From positions 1-52,779 of the forward strand of contig NZ_PQHZ01000045.1 in the NCBI RefSeq assembly GCF_003385185.1: DNA of 52,779 bases. Direction: 5' to 3'. This document shows, in pieces, positions 16,087 to 24,179 of this stretch. Position 1 is the stretch's first letter; each line of letters begins with the position of its first letter. Below the pieces are notes generated by a model. That model was given only the letters and a program-made list of their open reading frames with translations. It searched no databases and had not been told where the DNA came from. Origin of the DNA: Amycolatopsis palatopharyngis (lineage in GTDB: Bacteria; Actinomycetota; Actinomycetes; Mycobacteriales; Pseudonocardiaceae). The position numbers were made by a program, and so were the translations under genes.

Positions 16087-17612
16087 GGGCGCCTCCAGTG
16101 CCTGCCACTGCGTCCAAGCAGCTCTTCCGCCGCCGACGGCCCCCAGGTGCCCGGCTGGTACACCTCGGGTGCGCCGTGCTTGGCCCAGTGCTCCAGCACC
16201 GGGTCCAGGATCTCCCAGGAGAGCTCGACCTCCTCGTTCACCGGGAACAGCGACGGCTCCCCGAGCAGCACGTCCAGGATCAGCCGCTCGTAGGCCTCGG
16301 GCGAGGTCTCGGTGAAGGAGTGGCCGTAGCCGAAGTCCATCGTGACGTCGCGGACCTCCATCGTCGTACCGGGCACCTTGGAGCCGAAGCGCATGGTGAT
16401 GCCCTCGTCCGGCTGTACCCGGATGACGAGTGCGTTCTCGCCGAGCTCCTCCGTCGACGTCGAGTCGAACGGCAGGTGGGGCGCGCGCTTGAAGACGATC
16501 GCGATCTCCGTGACCCGCCTGCCGAGTCGCTTTCCGGTGCGCACATAGAAGGGCACGCCGGCCCAGCGCCGGTTCTGCACCTCCAGTGTCACGGCCGCGT
16601 ACGTCTCGGTCGTGGAGTCCCTGGCGAAGCCCTCCTCCTGCAGCAGGCCGGGCACCTTCGTGCCACCCTGCCAGCCGCCGCCGTACTGGCCGCGCGCCGT
16701 GGTCTCGTCGAACGGCTCGACGGGTTTGGTCGCCGCGAGCACCTTGACCTTCTCCGCCCGCAGCGCCCTCGGCTGGAACGACACCGGCTCCTCCATCGCG
16801 GTCAGCGCGAGGAGCTGAAGCAGGTGGTTCTGGATGACGTCGCGGGCCGCGCCGATGCCGTCGTAGTACCCAGCGCGCCCACCGAGGCCGATGTCCTCGG
16901 CCATCGTGATCTGCACGTGGTCGACGTAGTTCGCGTTCCAGATCGGCTCGAACATCTGGTTGGCGAACCGCAGCGCCAGGATGTTCTGCACGGTCTCCTT
17001 GCCGAGGTAGTGGTCGATGCGGAACACCGACTCCTCGGGGAAGACGTCGTTGACGACGGCGTTGAGTTCCCGCGCGCTCTCCAGATCGTGCCCGAACGGC
17101 TTCTCGATGACCACCCTGCGCCAGGTCTCGGCGTCGGCCTCGGCGAGACCGCAGCGGGCGAGTTGTTTGGTCACCACAGGAAACGCCCACGGCGGGATCG
17201 AGAGGTAGAACGCGGTGTTGCCACCGGTGCCCCGCTCATCGCTGAGATCCCAGACCGTCTGTGCCAGCTGGTCGAAGGCGTCGTCGTCGTCGAAACTGCC
17301 CTGTACGAACCGGATTCCCTCGGCGAGGCGCTGCCATACCGACTCGCGGAAAGGGGTTCGCGCGTGTTCGGCGACGGCGTCGTGCACGACCTGCCCGAAG
17401 TCCTGGTGCTCCCACTCCCGGCGGGCGAACCCGATCAGGGAGAAGCCCGCGGGCAGCAGACCCCGGTTGGCGAGGTCGTAGATCGCCGGCATCAGCTTCT
17501 TGCGGGAAAGATCTCCGGTGACGCCGAAGATCACCAGGCTCGACGGCCCGGCGATCCTCGGCAGCCGCTTGTCCCGTGCATCGCGGAGCGGGTTGTTCCA
17601 CCTACGGCTCAT
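16083..17612 (-). CDS. zwf: Glucose-6-phosphate 1-dehydrogenase
   Basis: A 509-residue enzyme catalysing the first oxidative step of the pentose-phosphate pathway, glucose 6-phosphate + NADP+ to 6-phosphogluconolactone. The N-terminal VIFGVTGDLSRKKLMPAIYD is the dinucleotide-binding motif; RIDHYLGKETVQN holds the substrate-binding Lys and the catalytic region (H201, K205). The ATG 17612 is preferred over a start 33 nt upstream because the family begins with MSRRWNNPLRD, and GTGAGG precedes it. Length matches. The last residues, HWRRP then TGA, also begin the downstream repeat; the TGA overlaps the first mini-ORF start by 4 nt. Activity probably depends on OpcA. Confidence 0.98.
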   Translation of the reverse strand: MSRRWNNPLRDARDKRLPRIAGPSSLVIFGVTGDLSRKKLMPAIYDLANRGLLPAGFSLIGFARREWEHQDFGQVVHDAVAEHARTPFRESVWQRLAEGIRFVQGSFDDDDAFDQLAQTVWDLSDERGTGGNTAFYLSIPPWAFPVVTKQLARCGLAEADAETWRRVVIEKPFGHDLESARELNAVVNDVFPEESVFRIDHYLGKETVQNILALRFANQMFEPIWNANYVDHVQITMAEDIGLGGRAGYYDGIGAARDVIQNHLLQLLALTAMEEPVSFQPRALRAEKVKVLAATKPVEPFDETTARGQYGGGWQGGTKVPGLLQEEGFARDSTTETYAAVTLEVQNRRWAGVPFYVRTGKRLGRRVTEIAIVFKRAPHLPFDSTSTEELGENALVIRVQPDEGITMRFGSKVPGTTMEVRDVTMDFGYGHSFTETSPEAYERLILDVLLGEPSLFPVNEEVELSWEILDPVLEHWAKHGAPEVYQPGTWGPSAAEELLGRSGRHWRRP

Positions 17613-17685
17613 GTCTTTTGCCTCACTCGCCGGCGGGCTGCACATCGCTCAATGCCGTGCCCGACTTGTTCGCGGTGCCGGTCGC

Positions 17686-19326
17686 TCATGTCTGCAGATC
17701 CTGTAGTGCTCGGACGATCTCCGCCAGTCCGGCTGCCCGGTCGGTCAGGTGCAGCCGCAGTACCGGCCTGCCGTGTTCCCGCAGCACGGCCCCGTCGCCC
17801 AGTGCCTGAGCCAACTGCAGGGTGCCGAGGGTGTACGGCCGGTCCGGAACCTCGATGTCGTTCTCGGTGTCCCCGGTGATCTGCAGGAAGATCCCGTTCT
17901 GGTGGCCACCCTTGTGATACTGCCCCGTGGAGTGCAGGAACCGTGGTCCCCAGCCGAACGTCACCTGCACGCCTGCGCGCTTCGCGAGCTCACCTCGCAG
18001 TAGCGTCGCGGAGGCGTCGTCGAGCCGGTCCAGATAGGCCTGCACGGCGACATATCCGTGTTCCGGCACCGTACGCAGGAACTCCTGCAGCACATCACCG
18101 AGCCCACCGTCCCCGGACACTCCTGCGGAGGCGTACACCTCGACTGAACCATCCACTGTGGACGGCTCTTGGTCACCGCCGAGTGAGTCCGGTTCGTCCA
18201 GAAGGGACCGTGCCGCGTTCTTCGCGGCCTCCACGTCCGGCTGGTCGAAGGGGTTGATCTCCAGCAGCCTGCCGATCACGGCCGTGGCGTACTCCCACAG
18301 CAGGAACTGACCGCCGAGCGGGCCCCGCACTGCCAGGTCCGCCGTCGCCACGCGCGGACCGATGGCCACCGTGGTGGCATCGGTGTCGGCATCGGCGAAA
18401 CCGGGGGAGTCGGGCCCTTCGACCACCACCGGGAGCAGACCGGTGTCCTGCTTGCCGGTCGACTCCGCGATGAGCTGCTCGGCCCAGTCGCCGAAACCGG
18501 TGAGCGTGTCCGGGCTGCCCGTGTCGCTGTTCGCCAGCACGACCTTCTCGGCGCCGGCTTGATGCGCCGCGGACAGTGCCGCGGCCAGTCGGAGCGCGGG
18601 GTTGTCGTCGGTGTCCACCGCGAGCTCACCCGCGGCTGCCGCCGCCTGGTCCAGCAGCCTTGCCACGTCCGCACCGGCCAGGCCCGCGGGGACGAGACCG
18701 AACGCGGTGAGCGCCGAGTAGCGACCGCCGACGTTCGGATCGGCGAGGAACAGCTTGCGGTAGCCCGCCGACTCGGCCAGCTCCGCGAGGGGGGAGCCGG
18801 GATCGGTGACCACCACGATTCGCCTGCCGGGGTCGATACCGGCCTCGGTGAACGCCTTGGCGAAGATCCGCCGGTGGCTGTCGGTCTCCACGGTGCCGCC
18901 GGACTTGGACGACACCACGATGACCGTGCGGTCGAGATCGCCCGCGAGCGCATCGGCGACCTGACCTGGATCGGTCGTGTCGAGCACGGTCAGCGGAACG
19001 CCCTCGGCCGCGGTGATCACCTCGGGCGCCAGGGACGAACCGCCCATCCCGGCGAGCACCACCCGGTCGACGCCCTCGCCGCGCAGTTCCTCACGCAACG
19101 CCTCGACCTCACCGATCAACGGTCGTGACGACTTGTGCAGGGTGGTCCAGGACAACCGGATCGATGCTTCCGGCTCGGCGTCCGTCCCCCACAGCGTCGG
19201 GTCCTGAGCCGCGAGTTTGCTCGCGACCCGGTCCGCCACCAATTTGTCGATCAGTTCGCCGACAGCGCCCCCGGCGCCGGAGTCACCGAGGTCGACGGTC
19301 AGGGCTGTGTCTTGCGACTGGGGCAT
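17686..19326 (-). CDS. pgi: Glucose-6-phosphate isomerase
   Basis: A 546-residue SIS-fold isomerase interconverting glucose 6-phosphate and fructose 6-phosphate, which links glycolysis with the pentose-phosphate operon it sits in. VLAGMGGSSLAPEVI and VIVVSSKSGGTVET are the sugar-phosphate binding loops, and FLHSTGQYHKGGHQNGIF near the C terminus is the active-site His/Lys region. This is the actinobacterial Pgi variant found in tal-zwf operons, which diverges from the E. coli type, and some enzymes annotated as bifunctional tal-pgi share the domain. The ATG 19326 lies 7 nt after the tal stop, with AGGAGCTGA upstream inside tal. zwf follows after 73 nt. Confidence 0.93.
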   Translation of the reverse strand: MPQSQDTALTVDLGDSGAGGAVGELIDKLVADRVASKLAAQDPTLWGTDAEPEASIRLSWTTLHKSSRPLIGEVEALREELRGEGVDRVVLAGMGGSSLAPEVITAAEGVPLTVLDTTDPGQVADALAGDLDRTVIVVSSKSGGTVETDSHRRIFAKAFTEAGIDPGRRIVVVTDPGSPLAELAESAGYRKLFLADPNVGGRYSALTAFGLVPAGLAGADVARLLDQAAAAAGELAVDTDDNPALRLAAALSAAHQAGAEKVVLANSDTGSPDTLTGFGDWAEQLIAESTGKQDTGLLPVVVEGPDSPGFADADTDATTVAIGPRVATADLAVRGPLGGQFLLWEYATAVIGRLLEINPFDQPDVEAAKNAARSLLDEPDSLGGDQEPSTVDGSVEVYASAGVSGDGGLGDVLQEFLRTVPEHGYVAVQAYLDRLDDASATLLRGELAKRAGVQVTFGWGPRFLHSTGQYHKGGHQNGIFLQITGDTENDIEVPDRPYTLGTLQLAQALGDGAVLREHGRPVLRLHLTDRAAGLAEIVRALQDLQT

Positions 19327-19333
19327 AAGGGCG

Positions 19334-20449
19334 TCAGCTCCTGGCCTGGTCGAGCTGACCGGTGACCGTGTCCAGCAGCTCGGCCCACGACTTGTCGAAC
19401 TTCTCCACGCCCTCGTTCTCCAGCGCCAGGAAGACATCGGTGACGTCGATCCCGACGCCCACGAGCTTGTCGAAGACCTCCTGGGCCTGCGCTGCCGTAC
19501 CGCTGACCGTGTCACCGGTGATCTCGGCGTGGTCGGCCGCGGCGAAGAGTGTCTTCTCCGGCATCGTGTTCACCGTGTTCGCGACGACGAGCTCATCGAC
19601 GTAACGGGTGTCGGAGTACTCCGGGTTCTTCACTCCGGTGGAGGCCCACAGTGGACGCTGAGGGCTCGCACCCTGCTCCTGCAAGGCCTTCCACCGCTCG
19701 GTGCCGAACAGTTCCTCGTACGCCGCGTACGCCAGTCGCGCGTTCGCGATCGCCGCCTCACCGCGCAGGGCCAGTGCATCGTCGGTGCCGATGGCCTCGA
19801 GCCGCTTGTCCACCTCCGCGTCCACACGGGACACGAAGAACGAAGCTACCGACTGGATGCCGCGCAGGTCGTGCCCGTTGGACTTGGCCTGCTCGAGTCC
19901 GCTGAAGAAGGCGTCGATGACCGCGCGGTACCGCTCGACGGAGAAGATCAGCGTCACGTTCACGCTGATGCCCTCGGCCAGTGTCCTGGTGATCGCGGGC
20001 AGGCCCTCTTCGGTGGCTGGGATCTTGACGAAGATGTTCGGCCGGTCGACCGTCTTCCACAGATCCTGCGCCTCGGCCACCGTCTTCTCGGTGTCCTTGG
20101 CGAGCCCGGGGTCGACCTCGATGGACACCCGGCCGTCGACACCGTTGGTGGCGGAGTAGACGTCCCGGAAGAGGTCGGCGGCGTTGCGGACGTCGGTCGT
20201 GGTCAGCTCCCGCACGGCCGCGTGCAGATCGGCGCCGCGCTCGGCGAGCTCGCGCACCTGGTCGTTGTAGGCGTCGCCGGAGGACAGTGCCCCGGCGAAG
20301 ATCGTCGGGTTCGTGGTGACCCCGACGATGTGCTTGTCACGGATGAGCTCCGCGAGGTTGCCGGAGTTCAGTCGCTCCCTGGACAGGTCGTCGAGCCAGA
20401 TCGAGACGCCGGCCTCGGACAGCAGGCCCAGCCGATCGGTGGTGCTCAT
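19334..20449 (-). CDS. tal: Transaldolase
   Basis: A 371-residue class I aldolase-type barrel that moves a dihydroxyacetone unit between sugar phosphates in the non-oxidative pentose-phosphate pathway. GVTTNPTIFAGAL is the family N-terminal signature, and the Schiff-base lysine is K142 in IFVKIPATEEG. Length is standard for the long actinobacterial transaldolase. The start ATG 20449 is chosen over an upstream in-frame extension because homology begins at MSTTDRLGLLSEAGVSIWLDD and GGGGATGACG precedes it. It is 37 nt after tkt and 7 nt before pgi. Confidence 0.97.
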   Translation of the reverse strand: MSTTDRLGLLSEAGVSIWLDDLSRERLNSGNLAELIRDKHIVGVTTNPTIFAGALSSGDAYNDQVRELAERGADLHAAVRELTTTDVRNAADLFRDVYSATNGVDGRVSIEVDPGLAKDTEKTVAEAQDLWKTVDRPNIFVKIPATEEGLPAITRTLAEGISVNVTLIFSVERYRAVIDAFFSGLEQAKSNGHDLRGIQSVASFFVSRVDAEVDKRLEAIGTDDALALRGEAAIANARLAYAAYEELFGTERWKALQEQGASPQRPLWASTGVKNPEYSDTRYVDELVVANTVNTMPEKTLFAAADHAEITGDTVSGTAAQAQEVFDKLVGVGIDVTDVFLALENEGVEKFDKSWAELLDTVTGQLDQARS

Positions 20450-20486
20450 GACGTCATCCCCTTCGCGTCGGATGGTGGAGCTTTCT

Positions 20487-22598
20487 CTATTTGCTGCCTG
20501 CCGTGCCGATCGAACGGCGCGCCGCGTCGGCGACGGCGTCCGCGGTGATGCCGAACTCGCGATAGAGCGTCTGGAAGTCGGCGGAGGCGCCGAAATGCTC
20601 GATGGAGACGATCTCTCCCGCGTCACCGACGAACCGGTACCAGGACTGCGCGATCCCGGCCTCGACGGCGACCCTGGCCCTGACCCCGGACGGGATCACC
20701 GACTCCCGGTAGGCCTCGTCCTGGGCGTCGAACCACTCGACACACGGCATGGACACCACACGGGCGGCAACGCCCTCGGCGGCCAGTGTGTTCCGTGCCT
20801 CAACGGCCAGCTGGACCTCGGAGCCGGTGCCGATGAGCACCACGTCCGGGGTGCCCTCGGTGTCGGCCAGCACGTATCCGCCGCGGGCCACGCCCTCTGC
20901 GGCCTTCTCCCTCGTGCCCTCCAGCACCGGAACGTTCTGCCGGGTGAGCGCGAGCCCGGACGGTGCGTGGATGTCCTCCAGCACGGCCTTCCAGGCGGCC
21001 GCGGTCTCGTTGGCGTCAGCGGGGCGAACCACGTTCAGGCCGGGGATCGCCCGCAGCGCGGACAGCTGCTCGATCGGCTGGTGGGTCGGGCCGTCCTCGC
21101 CGAGGCCGATCGAGTCGTGCGTCCACACGTAGGTGATCGGTGCCTTCATCAGCGCTGCCAGGCGAACCGCGGGGCGCATGTAGTCGCTGAAGATGAGGAA
21201 CGTCGCGCCGTAGGGACGGGTTCCGCCGTGCAGCGCGATGCCGTTGAGGATCGAGCCCATCGCGTGCTCACGCACCCCGAAGTGGAGGTTGCGGCCGAAC
21301 GGGTTGGTGGTGAACATGTCGGTCGACGCGCTCGCCGGTCCGAAGGACTCGGCGTTCTTGACGATCGTGTTGTTGCTCTCCGCGAGGTCGGCCGAGCCGC
21401 CCCACAGCTCGGGCAGCACGTCGGCGACGGCGTTGATGACCTCGCCGGAGGCCTTACGGGTGGCGATGCCCTTGGCGTCGGGCTCCCAGCTGGGCAGCTT
21501 CTCCGCCCAGCCCTCGGGCAGGGAGCGGGTACGCAGCCGGTCGGCGAGTTCCTTGCGCTCCGGGTTGGCCGAGGCCCACGCGTCGAAGCGCTCCTGCCAC
21601 TCGGCGCGGGCCTGCTTGCCCCGGTCCACCGCCTTGCGGGTGTGGGCGAGGACCTCGTCGGTGACGACGAAGTCCTGCTCGGGGTCGAACCCGAGGGCCT
21701 TCTTCACCCCGGCGACCTCGTCCGCGCCGAGCGCGGCGCCGTGTGCCTTGCCGGTGTTCATCTTCGTCGGCGCGGGGTAGCCGATGATCGTCCGCAATCG
21801 GATGAAGGACGGGCGCGTCGTCTCGGCCTTGGCCGCGGCGATCGCGTCCTCGAAGGCCACCACGTCCTCGCCGCCCTCGACGGTCTGCACGTGCCAGCCG
21901 TACGCCTCGTAGCGCTTCGCGGTGTCCTCCGACAGCGCGATGGCGGTGTCGTCCTCGATGGAGATCTCGTTGTCGTCGTAGATCACCACGAGGTTGCCGA
22001 GTTCCTGCCTGCCCGCGATCGAGGAGGCCTCAGAGGTGACGCCTTCCTCGATGTCACCGTCGGAGGCGATCACGTAGACGAAGTGGTCGAACAGGCTCTC
22101 GCCCTGCGCGGGCGACGGGTCCAGCAGGCCGCGCTCGCGGCGCGCGGCCATCGCCATGCCGACGGCGTTGGCCAGGCCTTGGCCGAGCGGACCGGTGGTG
22201 GTCTCGACGCCGAGGGTGTGGCGGTACTCGGGGTGTCCCGGTGTCTTGGAGTCCCATTTGCGCAGCTGTTTGAGGTCCTCGAGCTCGAGGCCGTAGCCGG
22301 CGAGGAACAACTGGATGTAGAGGGTGAGGCTGCTGTGCCCCGCCGAGAGGATGAACCGGTCGCGGGCGGGCCACTCCGGATCGGCCGGGTCGTGGCGCAT
22401 GATCCGCTGGTACAGCGAGTAGGCCGCGGGAGCGAGGCTCATCGCGGTGCCGGGGTGACCACTGCCGCAGTGCTCCACGGCGTCGGCGGCGAGCACCCGG
22501 GCCGTGTCCACTGCGCGGGTGTCCAGTTCGGTCCAGTCAGCGGGAACATTGCGCCGCAGAAGTGGATTGTTCTCGCTGGTAGAGACGGTGTCGGACAC
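20487..22598 (-). CDS. tkt: Transketolase
   Basis: A 703-residue thiamine-diphosphate enzyme that transfers two-carbon units between sugar phosphates. AADAVEHCGSGHPGTAMSLA, GPLGQGLANAVGMAMA and SDGDIEEGVTSEASS (ThDP/Mg2+ motif) are in the N-terminal half. The Pyr domain follows (FGVREHAMGSILNGIALHGG, with the conserved Glu), then the C-terminal domain ends in GASADFQTLYREFGITADAV. The start is GTG 22598 with CAGGAG 12 nt upstream. It is the promoter-proximal gene of the leftward operon. Confidence 0.98.
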   Translation of the reverse strand: MSDTVSTSENNPLLRRNVPADWTELDTRAVDTARVLAADAVEHCGSGHPGTAMSLAPAAYSLYQRIMRHDPADPEWPARDRFILSAGHSSLTLYIQLFLAGYGLELEDLKQLRKWDSKTPGHPEYRHTLGVETTTGPLGQGLANAVGMAMAARRERGLLDPSPAQGESLFDHFVYVIASDGDIEEGVTSEASSIAGRQELGNLVVIYDDNEISIEDDTAIALSEDTAKRYEAYGWHVQTVEGGEDVVAFEDAIAAAKAETTRPSFIRLRTIIGYPAPTKMNTGKAHGAALGADEVAGVKKALGFDPEQDFVVTDEVLAHTRKAVDRGKQARAEWQERFDAWASANPERKELADRLRTRSLPEGWAEKLPSWEPDAKGIATRKASGEVINAVADVLPELWGGSADLAESNNTIVKNAESFGPASASTDMFTTNPFGRNLHFGVREHAMGSILNGIALHGGTRPYGATFLIFSDYMRPAVRLAALMKAPITYVWTHDSIGLGEDGPTHQPIEQLSALRAIPGLNVVRPADANETAAAWKAVLEDIHAPSGLALTRQNVPVLEGTREKAAEGVARGGYVLADTEGTPDVVLIGTGSEVQLAVEARNTLAAEGVAARVVSMPCVEWFDAQDEAYRESVIPSGVRARVAVEAGIAQSWYRFVGDAGEIVSIEHFGASADFQTLYREFGITADAVADAARRSIGTAGSK

Positions 22599-23087
22599 TG
22601 AACTCGCACTCCTGAGTCTGCTAGAACGTCATAGTCGTCACACTGCGTTGTGCGGCTCGGGCCTCCGGGCCGTACGCCACACACCTTAATCGATCCCGAA
22701 GCGGGCTCGCTCGTCCTTCGCGCCGCGTGTTTCAGCACGTCGCGACTTGACACGGCCAGCCTAGTAGGTCGGTGGGAAGGCGCTGGGCGCGGAGCGTCTC
22801 CGTTTGGGTGGTGGTGGGCGACGGGCGGGCACTCGGCGCGAAGCGTCTCCGTTTGGGTGGTGGTGGGTGACGTGCGGGCACTCGGCGCGAAGCGTCTCCG
22901 TTTGGGTGGTGGTGGGCGACGGGCGGGCGCTCGGCCGTCCAGTGTTGACTGCCCCGCGAGCGTGTCGGCCAAACGAGCCAACTACGATCACCAGGAGCGC
23001 CGACCCCATCTCGCGGCGGGCGACACCTCGCCCCCGACGCTGCTACGGCGGGGCTGGGCTCGACCCGATCTGACTGCTGGGAGCGAA
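22599..23087. other. 489-bp tkt/ctaB divergent region
   Basis: No convincing gene. It must hold the outward promoters for tkt (leftward; TATGAC and TAGCAG-like boxes near 22620-22640 on the minus strand) and ctaB (rightward). Its middle is a 49-bp minisatellite (22779-22935). Open frames crossing it shift frame with each unit and are best ignored. Confidence 0.7.
22779..22935. repeat. 49-bp tandem repeat, about three copies, between tkt and ctaB
   Basis: Full units lie at 22794-22842 and 22843-22891, with a third of about 44 nt at 22892-22935 and a partial before the first. Units begin GCGTCTCCGTTTGGGTGG. The first two differ at two positions. The period is not a multiple of three, so it is not a coding repeat. 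The G-rich strand has runs of GGG/GGTGG that could form G-quadruplex-like structures. Confidence 0.95.
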
Positions 23088-24065
23088 ATGTCGTTGGTGG
23101 ACGCCGCGCACGGCCGCGGTGACAGCACTGGCGCTGACGCACCTTCCGTCGCCGAGACACCCGGCAGGCGTGGTGTCCGGCAGGTGGTGGGTGCGTATGC
23201 GGCGCTGGCCAAGCCACGGGTGATCGAGCTCCTGCTGGTGACCACCATCCCCGCGATGTTCCTCGCCGGGCGCGAGATCCCTTCGCCATGGCTCGTGCTG
23301 GCCACGCTCCTCGGCGGGACGATGGCCGCCGGCAGTGCGAACGCGCTGAACTGCGTGATCGACACCGATATCGACAAGGTGATGAAGCGCACCAAGCGCA
23401 GGCCACTGGTGCGGGACTCGGTGCCACAGCGGGGCGCGCTGATCTTCGGTCTCACACTCGGGGCGGCCTCGTTCGCGGTGCTCGCGCTGACGGTGAACCT
23501 GTTGTCGGCGATCCTCGCGGTCGCGACGATCCTGTTCTACATCTTCGTCTACACCCTGGTGCTCAAGCGCCGCACGCCGCAGAACGTGGTGTGGGGCGGC
23601 GCGGCCGGATGCATGCCGGTGGTGATCGGCTGGTCCGCCGTCTCCGGGACGGTGGAGTGGCCCGCGCTGGTGATGTTCGGCGTGATCTTCTTCTGGACGC
23701 CGCCGCACACGTGGGCGCTGGCGATGAAGTACCGCGAGGACTACGAGCGCGCGGGCGTGCCGATGCTGCCGGTCGTGGCCACGCCGGAGCACGTCGCGAA
23801 GCAGATCGTCATCTACTCGTGGGTGATGGTGGGCTGGACGCTGCTGCTCGCCCCGGCGACGAGCTGGCTCTACACCACCTTCGCCGTGGTGGCAGGCGCC
23901 TGGTTCCTCTTCTACGCGCACCGGCTGCGCGCCGCTGTCGGCCGTGGCGTCGAGACCAAGCCGATGGCGCTGTTCCACCGCTCGAACACGTACCTGATGA
24001 TCGTGTTCTGCGCCCTCGCCGTCGACGCGGCGATCGGCCTCCCGGTCCTCGGCCTCCCGTTCTGA
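23088..24065 (+). CDS. ctaB: Protoheme IX farnesyltransferase (heme O synthase)
   Basis: A 325-residue UbiA-superfamily membrane prenyltransferase that adds a farnesyl group to heme B, giving heme O, the first step to the heme a of cytochrome aa3 oxidase. KPRVIELLLVTTIPAMFLA opens the enzyme; NCVIDTDIDKVMKRTKRRPL carries the first Asp-rich motif NxxxDxxxD and the conserved TxxRP-type segment; FFWTPPHTWALAMKYREDYE is the second signature. About nine transmembrane helices are visible. The ATG 23088 (GGGAG upstream) is preferred over a long upstream frame that runs through the minisatellite. ctaA, the next enzyme, lies 8 kb away. A palindromic hairpin follows the stop. Confidence 0.96.
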   Translation: MSLVDAAHGRGDSTGADAPSVAETPGRRGVRQVVGAYAALAKPRVIELLLVTTIPAMFLAGREIPSPWLVLATLLGGTMAAGSANALNCVIDTDIDKVMKRTKRRPLVRDSVPQRGALIFGLTLGAASFAVLALTVNLLSAILAVATILFYIFVYTLVLKRRTPQNVVWGGAAGCMPVVIGWSAVSGTVEWPALVMFGVIFFWTPPHTWALAMKYREDYERAGVPMLPVVATPEHVAKQIVIYSWVMVGWTLLLAPATSWLYTTFAVVAGAWFLFYAHRLRAAVGRGVETKPMALFHRSNTYLMIVFCALAVDAAIGLPVLGLPF

Positions 24066-24080
24066 TCTCTGCCCACCCCC

Positions 24081-24100
24081 GGAATTCGCCGACGAATTCC
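24081..24100 (+). terminator. Hairpin after ctaB
   Basis: GGAATTCG-CCGA-CGAATTCC is a perfect 8-bp stem with a 4-nt loop, 15 nt after the ctaB stop. A second, bulged inverted repeat (CAGGAAC...GTTCCTG, 24108-24143) follows and may instead belong to control of the next gene. Confidence 0.5.
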
Positions 24101-24179
24101 CGCCGGGCAGGAACAACGGCGGGCTCGCTGTCGTTGGTTCCTGGGCCGATCGACACTCTGATTTGAAAGTGGGCTGCCC

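Larger units (their letters stand above)
15862..16100. repeat. 74-bp tandem repeat, three full units plus a 17-nt partial, between zwf and opcA
   Basis: CACGGGCGCCTCCAGT recurs at 15862, 15936, 16010 and 16084, an exact 74-bp period. Each unit holds two short palindromes whose arms are invariant: ACCCG with CGGGT, and GCGGG with CCCGC. The differences between units fall mainly in the loops and in one linker. Read on the minus strand each unit is one 25-codon ORF plus stop minus a 4-nt overlap (78-4=74). The partial unit is the 3' end of zwf. Confidence 0.97.

Noticed and set aside
15862..16100. CRISPR array reading of the 74-bp repeats
   Set aside because: Units are contiguous, with no variable spacers; the whole unit repeats, including the zwf end. 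No cas genes are present.
20313..22601. Long plus-strand open frame over tkt (762 codons)
   Set aside because: Shadow of the transketolase gene, which has full family motifs on the minus strand.
22779..22935. CRISPR array reading of the 49-bp repeats
   Set aside because: No unique spacers; full units repeat with few changes.
22650..23087. N-terminal extension of ctaB through the 49-bp repeats
   Set aside because: Low-complexity, lies across a repeat with a period not divisible by three, and ctaB similarity begins at 23088.
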